Assembly (NCBI GenBank): GCA_947471745.1
Contig: CANJKZ010001040.1
Coordinates: 1 to 64,000 of the forward strand
Direction: 5' to 3'
Length of the DNA stretch: 64,000 nucleotides
Origin: Closterium sp. Naga37s-1
Lineage: Eukaryota; Streptophyta; Zygnematophyceae; Desmidiales; Closteriaceae
In this document: positions 56,401 through 64,000 of the stretch, piece after piece
How positions within the stretch are numbered: the stretch's first letter is position 1
Layout of the letters: every line of letters starts with the position of its first letter
Position numbers and translations under genes: made by a program
The notes under the pieces: generated by a model
Seen by the model: the letters and a program-made list of their open reading frames with translations, nothing else
Databases searched by the model: none
Told to the model about the DNA's origin: nothing

Positions 56401-56586
56401 GCATTTTTTGACCTTGTCGTTAAACCCTGGCGCGACTCTAAGACGGTCGCAGAGGCATGGGAACACTGGGTGAAGGTCACTTTTTTTATGGACGGAAAGA
56501 CTCTCTCCCAGCTGTCGTCCGAAAAGGATTTCTACCCCACTTTCTCGTATATTGAGAAGGGAAAAAAGGACGATACTGACGACTAA
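53465..56586 (+). CDS. Crypton/Ndc10-like tyrosine recombinase, four exons
   Basis: Exons 53465-54615, 54695-55607, 55695-56000 and 56083-56586 (TAA) join in phase with GT-AG introns. A second start, ATG 54080, would give 752 residues. The upstream 205 codons are in the same frame but separated by one TAG (54053-54055). That part is acidic, with four or five GN..G.ESQAAP repeats. The recombinase part shows an Arg in GRGCSIRALRFANMF (about residue 248 from 54080), the H-x-x-R box HAFRR (about 389), and GGWEQGEMRKSYVVGIPF with the likely nucleophile Tyr (about 424). This order and the IPF..VLMMAGF tail fit Crypton/Ndc10-type proteins. The last exon is a coiled coil plus a WRDSKTVAEAWEHW module. 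Known chemistry: DNA cleavage through a 3'-phosphotyrosine. Inferred: transposase of a mobile element, or a domesticated protein. Confidence 0.75.
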
Positions 56587-56588
56587 AA

Positions 56589-56930
56589 ATGAAGCGGATG
56601 AGGAACGTGATGCTCACCGTCGAGAAGTACAGGGCTAATGAATCGGAGGAGGCCACCCACGCAGCCATTGCGAAGATCCAGAAGGACGTGGTGGATCGGA
56701 GTTCGATCAGCGCTCTGGCAGACGGCGTGATTTTCGGAAAGGAGCCCCCACCGAAGAGGGATAATTCCGGCAAGGATAAGACGACAGAGAACAAACGCCG
56801 CAGGGTCGGGTACCTCTTCTTCGCTGCCGAGATGGAAGGTGACGCGTGGGGAGAGACGATGTTTGGGAAAGATGATTGGAAGCAGATCAAGATCGAGGAG
56901 CCAAAGATGCTGGCTAAACTGAAGAAGTAG
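56589..56930 (+). CDS. Small charged protein after the recombinase, unknown
   Basis: 113 codons, ATG two bases after the TAA of the recombinase gene but in another frame, ending at TAG. It is Lys/Glu-rich with a basic patch (ENKRRRVGYLF) that could be a nuclear localisation signal. I do not recognise a family. A missed intron or a frameshift could make it the true C-terminus of the recombinase, since the GKKDDTDD end of that protein is an unremarkable charged tail. If independent, it would need its own promoter or reinitiation. Confidence 0.45.
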   Translation: MKRMRNVMLTVEKYRANESEEATHAAIAKIQKDVVDRSSISALADGVIFGKEPPPKRDNSGKDKTTENKRRRVGYLFFAAEMEGDAWGETMFGKDDWKQIKIEEPKMLAKLKK

Positions 56931-57740
56931 TTTCCCAAGTTCTTTGTATCCATGTTTGCATGCTCGTCCTTTCTTGGACCTCTTTTCTACTTCTCTTGAC
57001 TTTGATCCCTCTTTTCCTTCCCTTCTCTTCTACTGTGCTCTATGCCGACTCTTCGTTTAGAGTTACATTTGTGTCTTCGGAACATCGGGTTATAGAGCGG
57101 GTTTTGGGTTACTATTTTTACCATCTATTCCTACACTCCTACTTTGGAAACTAAGCATTACAGAGACTTTAGTACAGCGTACAGCATCTATAAACTAGCA
57201 GGATTGTGCTCGAAACCGTCAATCAGTTTATAGTGCTAAACAACTAGTTGAAAATCATGGGGCGCAATATATGCAGAGCAACATTCACTCTCGGAAAAGC
57301 AACCGATTAGACAACATTACGCTACACAGCTCTAGCAAGCTCGAATGTGCGCTCGCACCCCGGAGTATTCGTCTAAGTGAAGGGAATGTCTCGAAAATCA
57401 AAGCAAGTTGCATACTACAATTCAAGGATAGTGGAAGATCAGGGTTGCACTCGGGTCTCGTGTAACGTCAACGATTGAAAAAGGCAAGCCATTTCTCTGT
57501 TTCTAGAGGAATTCCAGAGTACACTAGTTACTGGAATACAATATTTCTCGGAAAACCATGCAAGGAAAACAACCTTGTCCAGATGAAATGTCACAATGTC
57601 TCGAAAATAGTGCATCGAAGACACTATAGTACATAGCTCTATCGGTATATACCAGCTGGAACAAAAGTGTCAAGAAAAGAAGCGTGCACCAGACTATACA
57701 ACAGTTCTGTAGCAAATTCGAATTTGTACCCCCTCCTGCA
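56931..57740. other. Space between convergent genes
   Basis: AT-richer, with no convincing gene. It should contain both 3' UTRs and poly(A) sites. Confidence 0.5.
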
Positions 57741-60700
57741 TCACTCGTTGCCTCCCGCATTGCCCTTCCGCCGTCCCCCTTTTGTGGGCTGGGGAAATTG
57801 GAGCATCCCACCCTGATTATCGTAAAGACTCTGGTTTGCGTGAGAGCACTCGCACCAGTACACCAGCACCCTCGAAACCACCTTAGCCATTTCGATAGCC
57901 TCTGCCTCCCCGGGCTCGGGATCCACAAGGCCGAGAATAGCCTTGGTCAGTACCACTTCCCACTCCGCCTTCTCGGGCGTTAGGTTCTTTACGGATTTTA
58001 AAGTCCACACTCCAAGCCGAGCAGTAGAGGTTGCTCGACTCGCAAGGCTTGCCTCGTTGAGTGTGCCACGAGCCGCCTCATCCGCACCCTCCGCCCAGTC
58101 CTGGTGGGGAATGCCGATGGAGGCACACCACAGGGTGTAAAGGGTTGCAGCCACTCCCGCTGCATAGACCGCGGGCTTGACACCTCCGGGGGGCGACACC
58201 TGCCCAACCCCTCCGTGTACCAGGGTTTGTCCAATCCCTGTGCAAACGGCCACCTGGTAATGCGCGCCGTCCTTCACCCGTGCATATGTCTTGTTCATGA
58301 CGTTTTCGAAGCTGCACAGGAGAGGTGGATACACGGTTAGTGTGGGAAAACGGGAAAATGTACTATATCTAGCTAATTCGAATCGAATAATCACTTCTCG
58401 AACTTGTCGAGGTTCAATTCGTTCATAACAGTCCAGACACCCGTCGGCAGTTCACGCGCGAAATCGAGGTGGACCGCCCACAAGCCAAGCTCGGCAGGAT
58501 CCAAGCCGTAATGGACCATGTCGGTGTCGGGGAAGTAGGTCATCCAACAGACGGCCACTGTGAAATCGCGTAGTTTCCTCTCCTTGAAGCTACCCATGTT
58601 CCTCTTCACACCTCCGACGGTTTGCTCCGAGTTGTAGCGCACGGACACCACTTCCCCCTTGTTCTTCTTTTCGCGTGTGGTAAGCCCACTCGATCTGAAA
58701 TGCTTTGTTTCCCCCCACCGCTTCCCTAGCTCGTCTGGTAGCACGTCCGTTCTTCGCTGTGCCACCTCCCCCGTCGCCTCTCCCAACGTTGGTTGAACGT
58801 TCTGATTTCCCGACACATTTTCACCGACACATTCCTCTGACTCAGCCGCCCCCAAAGACCCCTCAGCCGCGCCGAAGTTCATTCCCGTCTGGTCAATGCG
58901 AGGCCTTTTCGATGGCGGTTGAGTCTCTAAAACTCCATAACCTGTCAGATGTTCTGAACCCTCCCCCTCCTCCTCCATGTAAACTACTTGCAGTGGATCT
59001 TCTGGAACGAGCGAAAGCACCTTATGAATCCCGACGCACCCTTCTCCTTCCGCCTCTCCTCCCTGCCGTTGCTCCGCTGCCCCTTCCTCATCCTCTTCCG
59101 CAATCCGTCGCCTCTCGTTTTCCATTTTCTGTGTTTCTGCCTCTAACTCCATTTGTTGCCTCTTCTCTTCCTCCTTTGTGGCTTCCTCCAACCGTGCAAT
59201 ACGCTCGATCTCCTCCAGGGCTTTCTGACGCTCTATTTCGAGGTCTCTTTTTCGCTTTGCTGCCTCCAACCGCTTTGTTTCAGCGACCTTCGCAATCTGC
59301 TCACGCTTCGCTTCTAGCTCCACCTCCCTCTGTTGCCGCCTCCTTTCCATCGCCTTCGCGTGCTCCTCCCTCTGCCGCTTCTCCTCCTTTTCGCGTTCCG
59401 CCTTCCTCGCCTCCTCCCTCTTCCGCTCCTCCTCGTCCTTCTGCCGCTTCTCCTCCTTTTCGCGTTCCGCCTTCCTCGCCTCCTCCCTCTTCCGCTCCTC
59501 CTCGTCCTTCTGCCGCTTCTCCTCCTTTTCGCGTTCCGCCTTCCTCGCCTCCTCCCTCTTCCGCTCCTCCTCGTCCTTCTGCCGCTTCTCCTCCTGTTCG
59601 CGTTCCGCCTTCCTCGCCTCCTCCCTCTTCCGCTCCTCCTCGTCCTTCTGCCGCTTCTCCTCCTGTTCGCGTTCCGCCTTCCTCGCCTCCTCCCTCTTCC
59701 GCTCCTCCTCGTCCTTCTGCCGCTTCTCCTCCTGTTCGCGTTCCGCCTTCCTCGCCTCCTCCCTCTTCCGCTCCTCCTCGTCCTTCTGCCGCTTCTCCTC
59801 CTGTTCGCGTTCCGCCTTCTTCGCCTCCTCCCTCTTCCGCTCCTCCTCGTCCTTCTGCCGCTTCTCCTCCTTTTCGCGTTCCGCCTTCCTCGCCTCCTCC
59901 CTCTTCCGCTCCTCCTCGTCCTTCTGCCGCTTCTCCTCATGTTCGCGTTCCGCCTTCCTCGCCTCCTCCCTCTTCCGCTCCTCCTCGTCCTTCTGCCGCT
60001 TCTCCTCCTTTTCGCGTTCCGCCTTCAAGGCCTCCTCCCTCTTCCGCTCCTCCTCGTCCTTCTACCGCTTCTCCTCCTTTTCGCGTTCCGCCTTCAAGGC
60101 CTCCTCCCTCTTCCGCTCCTCCTCGTCCTTCTCCCCCTTCTCCTCCTTTTCGCGTTCCGCCTTCAAGGCCTCCTCCCTCTTCCGCTCCTCCTCGTCCTTC
60201 TGCCGCTTCGCCTCCTTTTCGCGTTCCGCCTTCCTCGCCTCCTCCCTCTTCCGCTCCTCCTCGTCCCTCTGCCGCTTCTCCTCCTTTTCGCGTTCCGCCT
60301 TCCTCGCCTCCTCCCTCTTCCGCTCCTCCTCGTCCTTCTGCCGCTTCTCCTCCTATTCGCGTTCCGCCTTCCTCGCCTCCTCCCTCTTCCGCTCCTCCTC
60401 GTCCTTCTGCCGCTTCTCCTCCTTTTCGCGTTCCGCCTTCCTCGCCTCCTCCCTCTTCCGCTCCTCCTCGTCCTTCTGCCGCTTCTCCTCCTTTTCGCGT
60501 TCCGCCTTCAAGGCCTCCTCCCTCTTCCGCTCCTTTTCGTCCTTCTGCCGCTTCTCCTCCTTTTCGCGTTCCGCCTTTCTCGCCTCCTCCCTCTTCCGCT
60601 CCTCCTCGTCCTTCTGCCGCTTCGCCTCCTTTTCGCGTTCCGCCTTCCTCGCCTCCTCCCTCTTCCGCTCCTCCTCGTCCCTCTGCCGCTTCTCCTCCTT

Positions 60701-63700
60701 TTCGCGTTCCGCCTTCCTCGCCTCCTCCCTCTTCCGCTCCTCCTCGTCCTTCTGCCGCTTCTCCTCCTTTTCGCGTTCCACCTTCCTCGCCTCCTCCCTC
60801 TTCCGCTCCTCCTCGTCCTTCTACCGCTTCTCCTCCTTTTTGCGCTCCACCTTCCTCGCCTCCTCCCTCTTTCGCTCCTCCACTCTCCGCCGCTTCTCCT
60901 TCTTTTCGCGCTCCACCTTCCTTGCTTCTGCGGCTGTACCCGCCGGTTGGTTTTCCGTCGCTCTCCCGCTGCTAACAGGCTCAGGCCGGTCCTCCACCCT
61001 CATATTTCCCAACCCCCTCTCAGGCCGCCTCTTCTTTGCAGCCGACGCTTGCGCCGTCTGAAGTGCTTGCTGCTTTCGCGCTTCGGCCGTCCTCCTCTCC
61101 TCGCTCTCCTTCTCTTTCTGCAATTTCTTTGCTGCGTACGTCTCTCTCCAGTTTCTCCTCACTAGTTCAGACAAGTCAACATCTGCCACACTAGCGCCCG
61201 CCTCACCCGCCTCACCAGCGTCACCCGCCTCACCCTCGGACGACGCGGCAAACCTTTCCATGACCCGTTGTGCTGCGGAGATTGGGATGTCCGGGGAATC
61301 TGCTTCAACCTGCGTTCGCGAAGGCTTTGGTGTGGCCTCTGCCCTGGCGGCGGGTGGATTTCGGACCTTGATGGGTCCAGTCAACCCTTTGAGCTTTGCT
61401 GACAGTCCTGTCAGAGCCTTCTGAATCTTGTTGAATGTCAGCTTGTTTTGGTCGTCCGCAGTTCTGAGATCCTCCCACACTGTGTATACACTATTGTCAA
61501 TAGCCGCTTGCAGGTGTTCCATGGAGCTGGATGTGATCGTGGCCTCCAGCGATGATTGCTCTATCACCTGCTCCACCACACTTTTCAGCTTCTCTCCAAA
61601 GGTCTCGAAAAACCCCACTAACTTTTCCTGCAATGCTCCCACTGCCGCTGTTGCAGCTGCGGCTCCCGCATCAGCTGCTGCCGCTCGTGCTTCGGCGACA
61701 GACGCCGATAGAGTAGTACGCAATCGGGTTAGCTCGTCGCGTTCCCGGACCACCTCAGCCTTGAGCTCGTGGTATTCGTACGTTAGATCATCGTAGTCCT
61801 GCAAGTACCGCGTGTCCCAACCCTGCATCTGCAAACCAAACTCGCGAATCTCTGCCATGCAGTCGCTGAAACGAACACGTTGTTCCGACGAAGTCCTGGC
61901 CACGGATCTTGCCACCAACGTCAGACGCCGCATTAACTCTGCTGTGGTAGGCACCCTGCCGCCAGCCGCGATGCGGTCGCCAGCCTCCTCAAATCCTAGC
62001 TCCGTCTCCTCGAAAACCTGGGGCCCCGCATTCTCCAGTCCACGCAGTTGCGTCTCCACAGCCACCCATTCTCCATCCTCTAGTTCCTCTGCCTGCGCCA
62101 CGGCAGGATTCTCTGCAGCACGTGGATGACGCCTCTGCATAGGGAGTGCACTCGCCGCACTCTCTAGTTCCTCCTCCACCCGTCCTCCCGCCTGTCTCTG
62201 CTGATTCTCCCTGTGTCGCAATCCCTCAATTCCCCATCCCACCCCACGCCAGACCTGATCCTCCGCCATTCTCTCACCCTGGCACGTTCCACGCGCTTCA
62301 CCCTCTCGCCTACCAGCTTGCCTTGACTGCTCGACCCTCCTACGGTCTCCCTCGCCGACCCTGTTCCGAGCTGTTTGATCATCACGCCGGCCACCTTCCC
62401 GCTGCATCACCGGTCTCGCTTCGCCAGTTTTCAACCCCGGTAAACCAACATCCGCTGCCCGACCAACAGTCGTCCCCTGATGCCCCTCGGTTGGCCCGAC
62501 GCCAACCACCACTTGCCGAGCTCCTTCCCCTACATCCCACCTCAACTGCATTTGAAAGACCCTCGCACCCCTATGGCCCTCGCTCGGGTGACGAGTTCCA
62601 TCCCCACGCCGCTGCCCCCCAGCACCTTGTTCATTCAACCCAGCAACCTCTCTCTGCCTTTCGTGCCTCTGAGGAGCGCCCCCCATCCCACGCCGCTCAT
62701 TATCCACCCGTCGATCACCCTGACGCTCCAGACCCTGATGCTCACCGGCATCCTCCGTCTGTCTTGCCAGTAGCCTTTCGCGCTCAAGCCTTTGAAGCTC
62801 TTTCCTTCTGCGTTCACTTTCGGTTCTCTTCCGTTCCCGTTCCTGCCTCTGGCGCTTCTCCTCTTGTTCGCGCTCAGCCCTCTTCTCCCTCTTTCTCTCT
62901 TCCTCGTCCCTCTTCCGCTACTCCTCCTTTTCGCGCTCCACCTTCTTCGCCTCCTCCCTCTTCCGCTCTTCATCCTCTCTCTGCCGCTTCTCCTCCAGTT
63001 CGCGCTCAGCCTTCCTCACCTCCTCCCTCTTCCGCTCTTCCTCGTCCCTCTGTCGCTTCTCCTCCTTTTCGCGCTCCACCCTCCTCGCCTCCTCCCTCTT
63101 CCGCTCTTCATCCTCCCTCTGTCGCTTCTCCTCCTTTTCGCGCTCCACCCTCCTCGCCTCTTCCCTCTTCCGCTCTTCATCCTCCCTCTGGCGCTTCTCC
63201 TCCTGTTCGCGCTCAGCCCTCTTCTCCCTCTTCCGCTCTTCCTCGTCCCTCTTCCGCTGCTCCTCCTTTTCGCGCTCCACCTTCTTCGCCTCTTCCCTCT
63301 TCCGCTCTTCATCCTCTCTCTGCCGCTTCTCCTCCAGTTCGCGCTCAGCCTTCCTCACCTCCTCCCTCTTCCGCTCTTCCTCGTCCCTCTGTCGCTTCTC
63401 CTCCCTTTCGCGCTCCACCCTCCTCGCCTCCTCCCTCTTCCGCTCTTCCTCCTCCCTCTGGCGCTTCTCCTCCTGTTCGCGCTCAGCCTTCTCCTCCTCC
63501 CTCTCCCGCTCTTCCTCGTCCTTCTGCCGCTTCTCCTCCTATTCGCGCGCCAACTTTTTCTCCTCCCTCTTCCGCTCTTCCTCGTCCCTCTGTCGCTTCT
63601 CCTCCTTTTCGCGCTCCACCCTGCTCGCCTCCTCCCTCTGCCGCTCTTCATCCTCTCTCTGGCGCTTCTCCTCCTGTTCGCGCTCAGCCTTCTTCTCCTC

Positions 63701-64000
63701 CCTCTTCCGCTCTTCCTCCTCCCTCTGTCGCTTCTCCTCCTGTTCGCGCTCAGCCTTCTTCTCCTCCTCCCTCTTCCGCTCTTCCTCCTTCTGCCGCTTC
63801 TCCTCCTGTTCGCGCTCAGCCTTCTCCTCCTCCCTCTTCCGCTCTTCCTCCTTCCTCTGTCGCTTATCCTCCTGTTCGCGCTCAGCCTTCTTCTCCTCCT
63901 CCCTCTTCCGCTCTTCCTCCTTCTGCCGCTTCTCCTCCTGTTCGCGCTCAGCCTTCTCCTCCTCCCTCTTCCGCTCTTCCTCCTCCCTCTGCCGCTTCTC
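57741..64000 (-). CDS. Long ER/K-repeat protein, unknown function, 5' end outside the window
   Basis: One minus-strand frame is open from 64000 down to about 58391 apart from five TAG codons (63541, 62920, 60823, 60355 and 60064, upper coordinates). It then splices near 58391/58311 to a last exon ending at 57741. Content in protein order: a variable ER/K repeat array (64000 to about 62830); an Arg/Gly-rich region; a helical region (LDENAGPQVFEE-like, then RYLQDYDDLTYEYHELKAE); a second array of about 21 units of 23 residues (EERKREEARKAEREKEEKRQ...); and a non-repetitive C-terminus (NMGSFKERKLRDFTVAVCWMTYF, then VNGVG-like GIGQTLVHGGVGQV). Such Glu/Arg/Lys arrays form single alpha-helices or coiled coils. 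I do not recognise the C-terminal domain. It faces the recombinase gene and may be its cargo or an unrelated host gene. Confidence 0.6.
59340..60840. repeat. 69-bp tandem repeat array encoding the ER/K helix
   Basis: About 21 units of exactly 69 bp (23 codons). Units differ mainly at Lys/Gln codons after ERE, at Arg-Lys/Leu-Lys before AERE, and at DEE/DKE. The long plus-strand open frames here (Pro/Ser- and Leu-rich) are by-products of the repeat. Confidence 0.95.
62830..64000. repeat. Second ER/K-coding repeat array
   Basis: Units are related to those at 59340-60840 but vary in length by whole codons. The frame is preserved through all of them to the end of the window. Confidence 0.9.

Noticed and set aside
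58705..61165. Very long plus-strand open frames rich in Pro/Ser (756 codons) and Leu (610 codons)
   Set aside because: They are the complement of the 69-bp ER/K repeat. The repeat length is a multiple of three and lacks stops in several frames, and only the minus-strand frame extends into non-repetitive conserved-looking sequence with a splice junction.

Overview
The window is eukaryotic nuclear DNA. Genes have many short exons with GT-AG introns. The intron-rich host genes include one for ABCE1, the universal ribosome-recycling ATPase, and three autonomous-type LTR retrotransposon families fill much of the space. A GH103 lytic transglycosylase gene with a long N-terminal extension fits a peptidoglycan-bearing plastid, as in glaucophytes, streptophyte algae and mosses. 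The copia polyproteins, with a long Gly-Ala-Glu-Pro linker and a repeated Gag motif (QQLREWYA), resemble those I recall from the zygnematophyte alga Closterium. That placement is recollection, not a search result.

Layout. 1-700 holds the 3' part of a minus-strand NT-C2 (EEIG1/EHBP1-type) gene. 2405-15214 is a degenerate Ty3/gypsy chromovirus (minus strand, TATAT target duplication). Its chromodomain is split by a Ty1/copia element at 2917-10164 (CAATC target duplication, identical LTRs). 15589-26550 is the complete ABCE1 gene (plus, 12 exons, 608 codons), whose introns are full of extra partial copies of its own exons and a 1.26-kb minisatellite. 27345-33964 is the lytic transglycosylase gene (minus, 7 exons, about 1331 aa), with the same kind of extra exon copies. 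34252-42245 and 44571-52552 are two nearly identical copies of one flank-plus-copia segment. Between them lies the 5' half of a third LTR element, with a 647-bp LTR and a Gag gene. The second copia is complete (45570-52786, TTTTG target duplication). 53465-56586 is an intron-containing Crypton/Ndc10-like tyrosine recombinase gene (plus). It is followed by a small ORF and converges on a very long minus-strand gene (57741 to beyond 64000) encoding 23-residue ER/K-type charged repeats.

How the parts relate. ABCE1 and the transglycosylase are ordinary host functions (ribosome recycling; plastid wall remodelling). The retroelements are parasites, all on the minus strand, and nearly all carry inactivating lesions. 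The tracts most worth a second look are the repeated exon debris inside both host genes, the recombinase and ER/K gene pair (whose frames are interrupted only by TAG codons), and the tandem 'empty site / filled site' duplication, which may be an assembly join.
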